A DNA stretch of 64,000 bases from contig NZ_CP029481.1 of assembly GCF_003151255.1 (NCBI RefSeq), positions 2,170,001-2,234,000 on the forward strand. The letters are read 5' to 3'. The notes beneath the pieces were generated by a model, which did not search any database, was not told the origin of the DNA, and worked only from the letters and a program-made list of their open reading frames with translations. Shown here one piece after another: positions 9,140 to 18,446 of the stretch. This DNA is from Microvirga sp. 17 mud 1-3. GTDB lineage: Bacteria > Pseudomonadota > Alphaproteobacteria > Rhizobiales > Beijerinckiaceae. Positions within the stretch are counted from its first letter, which is position 1. Each line of letters starts with the position of its first letter. The position numbers and the translations under genes are program-made.

Positions 9140-10336
9140 GTGACCGAGCCTGTTCCAAGCCCATTCGCCGATCTCGCCGCCGGCGCCTTTGGTCGCCGTA
9201 ACCAAGCAAAGCCGTCCCGCCAAACCGCCCCCACAACCAGTGGCGGCGGGACAACTCCACGAGCTCCAACCGTGCGCTCTACCTTCCAGCCACCCTTGCT
9301 GTCTTTCACGGCACCAAAGCTCGTCTGGGATGAAGAGGAGCGTGACCACTCATACCGCGAGCTTTCGGTTGATGAGCGTCTGGATCGTGCCGACAAGATC
9401 TTCGTCTTCGATGATCAGGCCTACAACGCCGTCATGACCCTAGACAGCTTTCGCAAGGACTGCCGGACGAGCGGCAATCTGGTGGTGATGGCGGGCCCGA
9501 GCGGGACCGGAAAGAAGAAGCTGACTGAGCGCTATGCCGCTCGGTTCGAGGTCAAGCGAACACCTCGCTATGACACGCTGACGGTCGCCCGCGCGGATCT
9601 CTTCGGCCAAACCGATGGACGGAACCTTCTGTTCGCCATTCTCAAAAGTCTCGAGCACCCGGCGTTCGTGAAGTCGTCCAATCCGTACGAGGCATTGCGC
9701 CTGATCGGCGAATGGGTGAAGGCCCGTCAGACCGAAATGATCGTGGTTCTTGCCGCCGAACAGCTGTGCCCGAACGGCCGCATGCCCGATGAAGTGGTCA
9801 ATCTCATCGGCAGGATCCTCCAGCGCCGTCTAATCGGGACCTTGGTTCTGGTTGGAGACCCCGTCTTGCTCACGGCAGTCGACGCCACCCGGAAGCTCGA
9901 TACTCACATCCGAGCCCGCTTGCCTCTGACGGATCTCGCCTTTGAGGACGAAGCTGAGGCCAAGGTTCTTCGGGAGCGCGGGCTCCCGCTCCAACGCGAC
10001 GCAGCCGTGGAGTTTCTGACTGCCGTGGCCTGGGACTTGCCGTTCGATCCTAACGGTCTCAACTCCGAGATGATGGCGGAGCGATTCCATGTCGCCGACG
10101 GCGGCAACCGCGGGATCAGGATGAATCTGATCTACGGTGCGGCTCAAGTGGCCCTGAAAGCTAATCCGAAGACGATGGTCTTTGGCTCGGAGCACTTGGC
10201 CGTCGCCTTCGCCCGACTCTGGCCGGACCGGGTCAACCCCTTCTTGACCGTGTTGCCGCCCCGCAAGGGCGTGCCGGTCGAGATCCTCGAGGGCTTGTTG
10301 AAGAAGGCCCAAGATCTGGCGGCACTGAACCGATGA
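9140..10336 (+). CDS. tnsC: TnsC-like AAA ATPase with altered Walker motifs
   Basis: The protein has 398 aa. TnsC proteins form ATP-dependent filaments linking target selector to transposase. The fold is recognisable from NLVVMAGPSGTGKKKL, IVVLAAEQL and GTLVLVGDP. However, Walker A ends GKKK rather than GK-S/T, and Walker B reads LAAE rather than LDE, so ATP and magnesium handling may be impaired or unusual. GTG 9140 is chosen because GGGAG sits six bases before it; an ATG at 9104 lies inside a hairpin. The stop overlaps the tniQ start (ATGA), indicating coupling. Confidence 0.8.
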   Translation: MTEPVPSPFADLAAGAFGRRNQAKPSRQTAPTTSGGGTTPRAPTVRSTFQPPLLSFTAPKLVWDEEERDHSYRELSVDERLDRADKIFVFDDQAYNAVMTLDSFRKDCRTSGNLVVMAGPSGTGKKKLTERYAARFEVKRTPRYDTLTVARADLFGQTDGRNLLFAILKSLEHPAFVKSSNPYEALRLIGEWVKARQTEMIVVLAAEQLCPNGRMPDEVVNLIGRILQRRLIGTLVLVGDPVLLTAVDATRKLDTHIRARLPLTDLAFEDEAEAKVLRERGLPLQRDAAVEFLTAVAWDLPFDPNGLNSEMMAERFHVADGGNRGIRMNLIYGAAQVALKANPKTMVFGSEHLAVAFARLWPDRVNPFLTVLPPRKGVPVEILEGLLKKAQDLAALNR

Positions 10337-11295
10337 CTACGCCCCGTACATCGTGGCACGACTTGCCGGTCTCGCCGTGGCGGGCGCCCTTGCAGCCTGG
10401 CGAGACGCTGCCCAGCGTGGCCGTTCGGTTCGGGTCCATCTTCGGCGATGGTCGGGCCTTCGTTCCCCAACTGCTCGACATGCCCGGAGACCATCTGGCC
10501 GCCATCGCGGTGCGGGAGGAGGCCGCCCGTGCCTTCGCCCGTGTGAACGGGATCCCCGACGGGGCGTTGCAGACCGTCTTGATGCGCCCTGTCCCCGGCG
10601 AGCCCCTGGGGCGGGTGCATTATCATGGCCTGATTCTCGACCGGGATCAGGTTGAGACGGCCGCCATGCGGATTGCACCCAACCGGCTGGCGCAGGATCT
10701 CGCCGCGGGCCATGAGCCCTGGCAGCGGTATCTGTGGTCGATCCGATGCCTCCCCGCTGATTCGGAGACGGGTGAGGTCCTGCACGACCGCTGCCCGGAG
10801 TGCGGATGTCCCTTCTGGTGGCGCGACATCCATGAGATCACGCGCTGCCCCAATCTGTCCTGCGGCCTGCGGCTGGCGAGCATTCCCGCTCGCCGGCTCA
10901 GAGGGGCCAACCTGCTGAGCTTGCAGTCCCTGGCTAATCTGTTCCGGCCTCAGCGGGATGCCGGGGTCTGGAAGCGACTGCCAGAAGCCGTTTCGGAGTG
11001 GCCGGTCGCTGACGTCCTTGATCTGATCGACTGGTTAGCCCGTCTGGAAGGCCGTGTGCGAGGCTGGTCCGACGCTGGCCTTGGCCTGCGGGAGCGCTCA
11101 AAAGGCCTTGCCCTGCTGGAAGAGTGGCCGGTCTCAATCGAGCATCATCTTGAGCGATACTGGCGCGTTCGCGGCTCGAAGGGCCGCTTGGGCCGTGTTC
11201 TCGTGGCGGGCGAACTGGAGACGATCCTGCAAAACCTTCGCTCGGAGCGAGCCCGTGAATTCGTCGGGCCCGTTCTGCGTCGGGTGCGCCGGTGA
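10333..11295 (+). CDS. tniQ: TniQ/TnsD-family target-selection protein
   Basis: The 320-aa protein opens with the TniQ signature (RAPLQPGETLPSVAVR) and carries a zinc finger of CPEC and CPNLSC pairs near residues 155-180. Its C-terminal half is short compared with TnsD, more like TniQ of Tn5053/Tn6022-type or CRISPR-linked elements. No Cas genes or CRISPR array were seen nearby, so an RNA-guided element is not supported. The start overlaps the tnsC stop by four bases. TniQ normally dictates where the element inserts; its attachment site is unknown. Confidence 0.8.
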   Translation: MTTPRTSWHDLPVSPWRAPLQPGETLPSVAVRFGSIFGDGRAFVPQLLDMPGDHLAAIAVREEAARAFARVNGIPDGALQTVLMRPVPGEPLGRVHYHGLILDRDQVETAAMRIAPNRLAQDLAAGHEPWQRYLWSIRCLPADSETGEVLHDRCPECGCPFWWRDIHEITRCPNLSCGLRLASIPARRLRGANLLSLQSLANLFRPQRDAGVWKRLPEAVSEWPVADVLDLIDWLARLEGRVRGWSDAGLGLRERSKGLALLEEWPVSIEHHLERYWRVRGSKGRLGRVLVAGELETILQNLRSERAREFVGPVLRRVRR

Positions 11296-11414
11296 ACCCA
11301 GCGCCCCCCTTCCCCATTGCCCGGGGCCACATCCGCCCTGGGGACAGCTTGAACCTTGCTGAGAAAGATCGACCGGCAGCAAGGGTGGCACAGGCCCAAC
11401 CACCTTTGCGCAGT

Positions 11415-11663
11415 CTAGCGGCCAACCTTCAGCGGCCTCACGATTTCGTACACGACCGGAAACCCTTGGTAGCGGTCGGGTCGCCGCCCGGCCGGCAGGA
11501 GGACGGGTGTGGTCATCCGAACGACCAGGATATCGCTCTCTGGCGTCCGCCGCCGGGCGACCGTCGCGGTCCCCGGCGGCAAGCCGAGATCGTTGAGCAA
11601 CGCCTTGCGGGTTTGAAGGCTCGCCTTTCGGGCAGAGGGGACGGGATGCTGCGAAGGAGACAT
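11415..11663 (-). CDS. Small hypothetical protein
   Basis: This 82-aa frame starts MSPSQHPVPSARK and ends with RPDRYQGFPVVYEIVRPL. The C-terminal part looks like a conserved small-protein motif and codon positions are GC3-rich, but no family is recognised. The ribosome site is weak. It is convergent with tniQ. Confidence 0.4.
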   Translation of the reverse strand: MSPSQHPVPSARKASLQTRKALLNDLGLPPGTATVARRRTPESDILVVRMTTPVLLPAGRRPDRYQGFPVVYEIVRPLKVGR

Positions 11664-11985
11664 GAAATGAATGTGGCGCCACCATGCCCGTCGTACAGGG
11701 GATGCCGGGTCGCTTCTGGCCAAGGGTGAGGATAGTCTGAGCTATGGGCGCTGGCACCCACAGGCGGGTCTCGCTGATTGAAGAGGCTGTCGTTCGCCAG
11801 ATCGGTGCAGCCAAAGCCTGTGAGGCTGTTTGGCCATCGCTCGTGAGTGACTCCGCGGAGAAGCGGACCTTCGAAGGTGCTGCCTGGCGGCCCGAACCCT
11901 CCACGGCCTCCGGAGAACGGCCTTTGATATCCCGTTGGCGGTGACGGGTCAGATCCTGCTGCGTGTCACCACCATGCGGGGTTCA

Positions 11986-12005
11986 GTTGCCTGCCAGAAG
12001 GCAAC
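11986..12005. repeat. GTTGCCT-N6-AGGCAAC inverted repeat, copy 1
   Basis: Perfect 7-bp arms GTTGCCT and AGGCAAC flank GCCAGA. The same arms and spacing recur at 45097-45116 with a different centre, suggesting a protein-binding site rather than a terminator. Confidence 0.5.
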
Positions 12006-12066
12006 CGACGTGAAGATTCTATAAATATCGTTAGCAAATTGCCCTATTAGACTCAAAATCCAATTG

Positions 12067-12080
12067 TGACTTATAAGTCA
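12067..12080. promoter_or_regulatory. Perfect palindrome TGACTTATAAGTCA
   Basis: A 14-bp perfect palindrome lies in an AT-rich stretch about 320 bp before the phasin gene. It may be an operator or part of a promoter region. The regulator is unknown. Confidence 0.45.
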
Positions 12081-12397
12081 AATACGCGATCGCTAGCCCG
12101 AACTGGTAGAAATATTAAGTTATTCGCATTGGTCAATAAGAAATAAACCTTGCTTAGAACTCGGAACTTGCAATGCGAAAAGACGTTTTACCTTCGGTAG
12201 CGGGTTGTTGCAAGCGAGAGTGCCAGCAGAGACGTTTTGCGCATCATCTTGGGTCTCACGGTGGCGAACACAGCCGCTCCACTCCCAGTGATCCTATCGA
12301 GAGGGCTTACGGGCGCCTCTCGGGATACACGGGCGATGACCTGCAGCCGCCCCACCTGGATGTGGTCAGACGGTCTTGTTTTTGAAGGAGGATTGTT

Positions 12398-12952
12398 ATG
12401 CCTGCTAATCACGACAACACGGAGCGGATTGATCAAACCGCGAATGCCTTTCGGAACACGGAAGACAAGGTCGCTCGTATGCGCCGCAGAGCCAATCCTG
12501 CGCGAGATACATTTCAGTCCGACGCGACCGGAAGGAAGGGTCAAAGCGCCACTGATCGGCTAGCCCAGGGGTTTGTCCTGCGCGGCCTCATGGCGGAAGA
12601 ATTGGCTTACCGGACGACCCAGACTACGGCGGCCGTTTCGCAAGCCGCCATGGTATTAGCAAAGGGAGCACATGAGGTCTCGCAGCAGTGGTTCAGCCTG
12701 GCCCAGAAACGGCTGACGAACAACCTTGAGGCCTTAACTCGCTTGGTCGGCTGCCGCTCTTGGCAGGATTTCACTGAGGTTCAGAATGATATTGCCTGGG
12801 AGCGTCTCAGTTTGGCCGTTGAGAGCAGTCGCCTCATAGCGCAGGGCTCGGTTCGAGTAGCCGATGACGCTGCGGCGATCATTCAAAACCAAATCGAATC
12901 AAACGATAGAGAGTCGGAGCGGAAGGCGCAGCCTGTTCGTCAGGCGGCATAG
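12398..12952 (+). CDS. Phasin family protein
   Basis: Phasins coat polyhydroxyalkanoate granules and control their size. The 184-aa protein has a charged, likely disordered N-terminus. Long amphipathic helices follow (AYRTTQTTAAVSQAAMVLAKGAHEVSQQ, then WQDFTEVQNDIAWERLSLAVESSRLI), typical of the phasin_2 pattern. GAAGGAGG precedes ATG 12398 at ideal distance. It stands alone and the next gene is 170 bp away. Stress-related phasin paralogues without a granule role are also common, so granule binding is an inference. Confidence 0.75.
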   Translation: MPANHDNTERIDQTANAFRNTEDKVARMRRRANPARDTFQSDATGRKGQSATDRLAQGFVLRGLMAEELAYRTTQTTAAVSQAAMVLAKGAHEVSQQWFSLAQKRLTNNLEALTRLVGCRSWQDFTEVQNDIAWERLSLAVESSRLIAQGSVRVADDAAAIIQNQIESNDRESERKAQPVRQAA

Positions 12953-13123
12953 TATGCCATTGCTTTCTTGACGCCGCACACCCCCCGAGCCCGTTGAACG
13001 GACTGGATGGGGGCTATGCCGCTATGCTCGGGCAGGAATGACCGATCCGGCAAGAATCCTGATCCTTTCGGCCCACTTTCCAGTCTGTTTCAAGTTTTCG
13101 TTCTGACGAAGGAACACGCACAC

Positions 13124-13447
13124 ATGACTATTTTAAATCAGCGCAGGGACGCTTTTGAGGGAAAGTTCGCACACGATGAAGAGATGCTCTTCAAGGCCAT
13201 CGCTCGCCGAAACAAGCTGCTAGGGCTCTGGGCTGCTCGGAGGCTCGGCAAAGCAGGGGCAGAAGCGGATGCCTACGCTGACACGGTCGTGTTTGCAGAT
13301 CTCGAGGAGGCGGGAGATGGCGATGTGCTCCGCAAAATTGCCGGCGACTTCAATGCTGCGGGCATCCCGGTTGACGATGCGCAGATACGTCGTCAACTCG
13401 AAGAGTTGATGCCGCGTGCCATCAACGAGATCAAAACGGGTGGCTAA
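13124..13447 (+). CDS. ATPase inhibitor subunit zeta (DUF1476)
   Basis: The 107-aa protein matches the alphaproteobacterial F1-ATPase zeta inhibitor: NQRRDAFEGKFAHDEEMLFKAIARRNKLLGLWAA, then a four-helix body (DVLRKIAGDFNAAG, RRQLEELMPRAI). It binds F1-ATPase and blocks wasteful ATP hydrolysis. Start 13124 matches the family N-terminus; a longer upstream frame is unsupported. Such proteins are usually encoded once in the core genome; whether another copy exists cannot be told here. Confidence 0.9.
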   Translation: MTILNQRRDAFEGKFAHDEEMLFKAIARRNKLLGLWAARRLGKAGAEADAYADTVVFADLEEAGDGDVLRKIAGDFNAAGIPVDDAQIRRQLEELMPRAINEIKTGG

Positions 13448-13892
13448 GCGACGTCGAACGGATCCGATAGGGTGGACGCTCCCCAACGGCCTCAGTGTGC
13501 CACAGTGCAGGTGTTGGGCACCACGTGAGCGCGGCGTCCATGGGAGGAATTAGCACCGTTGACCGACCGCTCCGATCTCGAACAGACGACCTATGAGTGC
13601 TACCGTAGAATCGACCTCAGCGTCGAGAAGGTGGTCCCCGGCACCTATGCCGAGAGAGCTTGACAGTGGCTATCTGATGCGATGCCCAACCGGAGAGATG
13701 CTGTGCTGCCCATGACACCCCCTGATCGGGGCGGGAGGGATCGGGTTGGGCATTTAACCCTCTCGCTCGGGGATCGCAGGATTCCCTGTTTCTCATTGCT
13801 ACGCTTGATCGAGCGGACCAGCAATCCACCTATGGGAGGGCAAAAGCCCAGGCGACAGGCCCAAACCACCACAGCGAGGAGAGGAGATCGCG
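13448..13892. other. Intergenic region with inverted repeat
   Basis: No gene is supported. ATGCCCAACC (13682-13691) and GGTTGGGCAT (13744-13753) are perfect 10-bp inverted arms 52 bp apart and could form a leader hairpin ahead of the CBS gene at 13893. Confidence 0.4.
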
Positions 13893-14339
13893 ATGAAAGC
13901 TGGCGACGTGATGACGACGGGAGCGGCAACGGTCAAGCCGAGCGCCTCGCTCGCCGAGGCGGCCCGCCTCATGATCGAGCACCGCATCAGCGGCCTTCCC
14001 GTCGTGGATGAGGACGGAAAGCTGGTTGGCATCGTGTCGGAAGGCGATTTCCTACGGCGCAAGGGAGGCGACCGCATGCGCTGGATCGAGGCCTTCCTCG
14101 ACAGCGGATCCGGTGCTGGTGATCTGAGCAGCCGCCGCGTCGAGGACATCATGTCGAAGGATCCCGTCTCGGCCGGCGTCGAAACACCTCTGACCGAGAT
14201 CGTCGATGCGATGGAGCGGCACAACGTGAAGCGGATTCCGATCGTCGACAACGGCCGTGTCGTGGGGATCGTCAGCCGCGCGAACCTGCTGCTGGCCCTC
14301 CTGCGCAGGGCGGACCATCCGCAAGGGACTGCCACGTAG
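13893..14339 (+). CDS. CBS-domain pair protein
   Basis: The 148-aa protein is two tandem CBS domains: MKAGDVMTTGAATVKPSASL and HRISGLPVVDEDGKLVGIVSEGDFLRR, then VEDIMSKDPVSAGVETPL and HNVKRIPIVDNGRVVGIVSRANLL. CBS pairs bind adenosine nucleotides and sense energy status. Unlike the two other CBS proteins in this window (32660, 52206) it lacks the C-terminal BON domain. GAGGAGAGGAG precedes the ATG. Confidence 0.85.
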   Translation: MKAGDVMTTGAATVKPSASLAEAARLMIEHRISGLPVVDEDGKLVGIVSEGDFLRRKGGDRMRWIEAFLDSGSGAGDLSSRRVEDIMSKDPVSAGVETPLTEIVDAMERHNVKRIPIVDNGRVVGIVSRANLLLALLRRADHPQGTAT

Positions 14340-14404
14340 GGCGCGGAGACCTTCTCGGCAGGTGGGCATCGCCATCGCGACCTCCAGCAAGAACGGAGCG
14401 GCTC

Positions 14405-15349
14405 TCAGGCGCCCGCACTCGTTTGACCGCGTCTGATCTCTTCGTAGAGGCGCTCCACATCGGCCCGCCGGCACAGTTCCGTGCCCGCCGTCAAAACCGC
14501 GGCGGTTCCGGCTGCCATGCCCAAGGTGAAGGCCTCTTCCACCGGCCTGCCTTGGGCAAGACCGAGCGTCATCGCGCCGAGGAAGCTGTCGCCGGCGCCG
14601 ACGGCGCTCTTCGGCGTGACCTTCACCCCCTCAATCCGCAGGAGCGTGTCGCCGGTTGCCAGCACGGCCCCATCGCGCCCCAGGGTCAGAGCGATGATCT
14701 CCGCAGTGCCGGCGGCGATGAGATCCCGCACGGCGGAGTCCTGGTCCTGTGGCGTGGGGAGCGTGCGGCCGACCAGATCCTCCAGTTCGCCGAGGCTCGG
14801 CTTGATTAGGAAGAGCCCCTTGCCGGCCGCCTGCCGGAGCGCGTCGCCCGACGTGTCGAGCACGAACCTCATGCCCCGGCGGGCTGCAAGAGCCGCGACC
14901 TGCCCGTAGAAATCGTTGGGAACACCGCGCGGAAGGCTTCCGCTCGCCAGCAGATAGTCGCCGTCAATGTCTTCGAGCGCCGCTAGGCAGGCCTGCCACT
15001 CCTCCCGTGTCACACTCGGCCCTCCGGGAACGAAGCGGAATTCCAACCCTGACGAGGTCTCGTGGACGGTGTGGCTGATGCGGGTGTGGCCGGCGATGGG
15101 AATCCGCCGGCTCTCGATCCCGGCGGCCTGAACCAACGCATCGAGGATCGGGCCTGTCGTCCCGCCCGAAAGGTAGATCGCGAGCGCCGATCCTCCCAAT
15201 TCCTCGATCACTCGTGCCGCATTGATGCCGCCGCCGCCGGGATCGTAGCGTTCGGCCCAGGTCCTGATCTTGCGAATGGGCCGAACCTGCTCGGCCTCCT
15301 CCGCTCCGTCGATGGCAGGATTGAGGGTCAAGGTCACAATCCGTTTCAT
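14405..15349 (-). CDS. pfkB: PfkB-family sugar kinase (6-phosphofructokinase II/1-phosphofructokinase type)
   Basis: The 314-aa protein follows the PfkB/LacC layout: MKRIVTLTLNPAID, the GGGGINAARV substrate-binding motif and the C-terminal signature VGAGDSFLGAMTLGL with the catalytic Asp. It phosphorylates a sugar phosphate, probably fructose-6-phosphate or a hexose-1-phosphate. The exact substrate cannot be read from sequence. AAGGAGGAACG precedes ATG 15349. Its 3' end faces the CBS gene at 13893. Confidence 0.85.
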   Translation of the reverse strand: MKRIVTLTLNPAIDGAEEAEQVRPIRKIRTWAERYDPGGGGINAARVIEELGGSALAIYLSGGTTGPILDALVQAAGIESRRIPIAGHTRISHTVHETSSGLEFRFVPGGPSVTREEWQACLAALEDIDGDYLLASGSLPRGVPNDFYGQVAALAARRGMRFVLDTSGDALRQAAGKGLFLIKPSLGELEDLVGRTLPTPQDQDSAVRDLIAAGTAEIIALTLGRDGAVLATGDTLLRIEGVKVTPKSAVGAGDSFLGAMTLGLAQGRPVEEAFTLGMAAGTAAVLTAGTELCRRADVERLYEEIRRGQTSAGA

Positions 15350-15578
15350 CGTTCCTCCTTGGCACTTGACGAGACCTCCGCAGGCAAAGGGATGACCACC
15401 TCAAGTCCGGAGGAGTTGTTCAGGGGCTCATATCTATCCCCGCCTGAACCCAGAAGGGTCCCATGCCCACGATCGGGGTCGGCTTATCGCATCGGCAGCC
15501 TGGCCAAGGACTCGATCATTCGCAAGCTCACCTTGGAACACCCTGAGTTCGCCGAGACCCGGATTAAGGACCGGCCGC

Positions 15579-18020
15579 TCAGCCCCCCTGGATCATGCTC
15601 CTGATCCGCGCCGCCAGCGCGTCGACCGCGAACGGTTTGGTGACGAGGTCCATCCCCGGTTTCAGGAAGCCGTTCGCCAACGCCGCGTTCTCGGCATATC
15701 CGGTGATGAACAGGACCTTCACGTCGGGCCGGGCTTGCTGTGCCCCCTCGGCAAGATCGCGCCCGTTGATCCCGGGCAGTCCCAGGTCCGTGACCAGCAG
15801 GTCGATGCGCCCCTGGTGAGATCGCAGGATTTTGAGGGCAGCCCGTCCGTCCACGGCGGCGAGGGTTCGGTAGCCGAGGTCCTGAAGCACCTCGGTGATC
15901 AGATCCCGGATCAGCGGCTCGTCCTCGACGATCAGCACGGTTTCCCCCGCCCCGGTCCTCACGGCCTGCTGGGCGGCGATCGTGGCCGATACTTCCTCAA
16001 CGGCGGCGCCATGGTGCCGCGGCAGGTAGAGCCTGATCGTTGTGCCCTTGCTGACCTCGGACTCGATCCTGAGATGCCCTTCGCTCTGCTTGGCAAAGCC
16101 GTACACCATCGCAAGTCCCAGCCCCGTCCCCTGCCCTTCAGGCTTGGTGGTGAAGAACGGCTCGAAGACATGGGCGATTACCTCCGGCGGCATGCCGGTG
16201 CCGGTGTCGGCGACGGAGACTGCCACGTACTGCCCTGGGGTGATCCCGAGGGAGGCCGCAGAGGCGCCGTCGATCTCCGCGTTCGCGGTCTCGATGGTCA
16301 GCTGGCCGCCATCCGGCATGGCGTCCCGGGCGTTGATGGCGAGGTTGAGGAGAGCGGTTTCGAGCTGGTTGGGATCGCACCGGGTCGTCCACAGCCCATC
16401 CGCCCGGACGATCTCCAGGGCATGGAGCGGACCGAGTGTCCGGCGCAGCAGTTCCTCCATCGACGCAACGCGATCGTTGGCGTCAACCGGCTTCGGAGCG
16501 AGCGGCTGGCGGCGCGAGAAGGCGAGCAGGCGGTGGGTCAGCGCGGCGGCGCGCTGGGCGGAGTCCATCGCCGCATTCGCATAACGCCCGACCGTCTCCA
16601 TCCGACCCTGGCTGATGCGGGTCTGCATCAGGTCGAGCGCGCCGATGATGCCGGTGAGCAGGTTGTTGAAGTCATGGGCGATGCCGCCGGTGAGCTGGCC
16701 CACCGCCTCCATCTTCTGCGCCTGGCGCAGGGCGTCCTCGGTCTGACGCAAGGCCTGGGCCTGGGCAGCCTCGGCCCGCTTGCGGTCGCTGATGTCCCGG
16801 TAGAAGGCGGCGACGCCGCCCGGGATCGGATAGAATCGCAGCGCTAGCCAGAGGTCCAGTCCCTTTGCCTGGTTCACATAGCGATGCTCGAGCTCGACCG
16901 GCACGCGCTCGCTCATTGCACGCCGGTAGGCAGCCTCGATCGGGGTACCGACTGTGGCAGGGAAGACCTCCCAGTAGGTGCGCCCGAGGATCTCTCGAGC
17001 AGGACGGCCATCGAGCCGCAACCCTTCGGCATTGATCTCGGTGATACGGAAGTCCTGGTCGAGGATGACGAAGCCCTCGCTCATGGCCGCCAGCATGCTC
17101 GTGTAGCGGGCGTTGCTTGCCGCGAGGGCAGCCTGGGCCTGATGAGTCTCGGTAACGTCATGGCCCTCGACGAAGATGCCGGTTACCCGGCCGGCCTCGT
17201 CGGTCACCGGTTCGTAGATGAAGTTAAGGAACCGGATCTCCGGCATCGCACCGGCCGATCGGTGCAGACGGACGGGAACATCGTGGGCCACGACCCGCTC
17301 GCCGCTGGCATAGACCTGGTCGAGCCATTCGAGAAAGGCCTGGCCAGTGGCCTCTGGAAACACTTCCAGGGCAGTTTTGCCGACGAGCTTGCGATTGCCG
17401 GACAGGCGCATATAAGCCTGGTTGGCGAACTCGAACACGTGCTCGGGTCCGCTCAGGATGGCGATGAAGCCGGGGGCCTGCTCGAACAGGCGCCGCTGCC
17501 GCTCGGTCTCGGCCGCCAGCCGCCGCTCGGCTATGACCTGGCTGGTGATCTCGGTGCAGAGGCAGAAGAACCCGGCGACGGCTCCGGTTTCCTCGCGCAC
17601 GGGCGTGTAGGAGAACGAAAAGTGCGCTTCCTCCGGATAGCCCCGCCGCTCCAGGGTGAGGGCGAGGTCCTCGATGTGAACCGGCTCGCCCGCATAGGCC
17701 CGCTCGATGAGCGGCAGGAGGTGGTCTCGGATCTCAGACCATGCCTCCAGGACTGGCCTCCCCAGGGCAGCGGGGTGCTTGCGTGCGAGAATTTCAGCAA
17801 AACCATCGTTATAGAGCAGGGTGTGCCCAGGCCCCCAGACGATGTACATGGGTTGCCTGGAGCCCAGCATGACCCCGACGAGCGCCTTGAGTTCCTTCGG
17901 CCAGCCGGCGGGGCTTCCGAGGGGCGTTGCCGGCCAGTCGTGCGCCCGCATGAGGGCGCCCATCGATCCGCCTTCCGAGAGGAGGCCCTGTACTTCGCCT
18001 GAATCCCGGCAGTGATGCAT
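15579..18020 (-). CDS. PAS-domain hybrid histidine kinase with C-terminal receiver
   Basis: The 813-aa protein has an N-terminal PAS/GAF-like block (residues about 20-170), at least two more PAS domains (to about 430), a HisKA domain with H-box [12 protein letters not shown] near 449, and an HATPase with [10 protein letters not shown] and [13 protein letters not shown] receiver domain ([13 protein letters not shown], phospho-Asp in [10 protein letters not shown], Lys in VTKPF) ends it. There is no obvious membrane segment, so it is likely a cytoplasmic sensor with internal phosphorelay. ATG 18020 with AAAGGGC upstream is chosen over a longer frame. No cognate regulator lies beside it. Confidence 0.9.
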   Translation of the reverse strand: MHHCRDSGEVQGLLSEGGSMGALMRAHDWPATPLGSPAGWPKELKALVGVMLGSRQPMYIVWGPGHTLLYNDGFAEILARKHPAALGRPVLEAWSEIRDHLLPLIERAYAGEPVHIEDLALTLERRGYPEEAHFSFSYTPVREETGAVAGFFCLCTEITSQVIAERRLAAETERQRRLFEQAPGFIAILSGPEHVFEFANQAYMRLSGNRKLVGKTALEVFPEATGQAFLEWLDQVYASGERVVAHDVPVRLHRSAGAMPEIRFLNFIYEPVTDEAGRVTGIFVEGHDVTETHQAQAALAASNARYTSMLAAMSEGFVILDQDFRITEINAEGLRLDGRPAREILGRTYWEVFPATVGTPIEAAYRRAMSERVPVELEHRYVNQAKGLDLWLALRFYPIPGGVAAFYRDISDRKRAEAAQAQALRQTEDALRQAQKMEAVGQLTGGIAHDFNNLLTGIIGALDLMQTRISQGRMETVGRYANAAMDSAQRAAALTHRLLAFSRRQPLAPKPVDANDRVASMEELLRRTLGPLHALEIVRADGLWTTRCDPNQLETALLNLAINARDAMPDGGQLTIETANAEIDGASAASLGITPGQYVAVSVADTGTGMPPEVIAHVFEPFFTTKPEGQGTGLGLAMVYGFAKQSEGHLRIESEVSKGTTIRLYLPRHHGAAVEEVSATIAAQQAVRTGAGETVLIVEDEPLIRDLITEVLQDLGYRTLAAVDGRAALKILRSHQGRIDLLVTDLGLPGINGRDLAEGAQQARPDVKVLFITGYAENAALANGFLKPGMDLVTKPFAVDALAARIRSMIQGG

Positions 18021-18446
18021 TTTTGCCCTTTCGTTGTTTGTTGTCTGGAACCTCGGCCCGCCTTCCGGCTCTGCCACAGAACATCTGACGACAGCTTCAT
18101 TCGGCTGCCTTCGCCCGCCCCGTCTGGGTCCGGTCGGCTTCGCAATATTGGCCGACGCCAATCTGGTCGACTTCCAGGGGCTCGCTTTATGTCATCAAGA
18201 TGATGCTCGATCCCTTGTCACATAAACGTTACCTGCCCCACGCCGGGAGCCTCCAAGCGAGCTCGTAACCTGGCCCAAACTCGCTGAGTCATTCTGGCGG
18301 TGTCCAGCGTCTGCCGGGCAAGGATCCGAATCTTTGTCGGTGTTGAGCACCAGCCCACCATCCCGCGGATGGCCTGATGACCGTGACGCGTCGATCCGTC
18401 AAACTGCCCCACCGCGGACGGCAAAGAAGACGCATGGGAGCAGGTC
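18021..18446. other. Intergenic region between divergent genes
   Basis: It should contain the promoters of the leftward histidine kinase and rightward mgtE. No magnesium riboswitch structure, clear palindrome or gene was recognised. Confidence 0.35.

Larger units (their letters stand above)
11664..12397. other. Gene-poor, partly AT-rich region with palindromes
   Basis: Between the Tn7-like block and the phasin gene no gene is confidently supported. From about 12010 to 12150 the base composition drops sharply to AT-rich. It holds an inverted repeat at 11986-12005 and a perfect palindrome at 12067-12080. The composition change could mark the edge of the transferred block. Confidence 0.45.

Noticed and set aside
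6700..9396. 898-codon minus-strand frame opposite tnsB
   Set aside because: It is a long GC-rich antisense frame with no motif. The plus strand encodes a complete DDE transposase with its ribosome site.
5335..11295. CRISPR-associated transposon (CAST)
   Set aside because: tnsA-tnsB-tnsC-tniQ would fit, but no Cas gene and no regularly spaced repeats were seen anywhere in the window.
18021..18446. Magnesium-sensing riboswitch upstream of mgtE
   Set aside because: I could not see the conserved M-box helices or loops in this leader.
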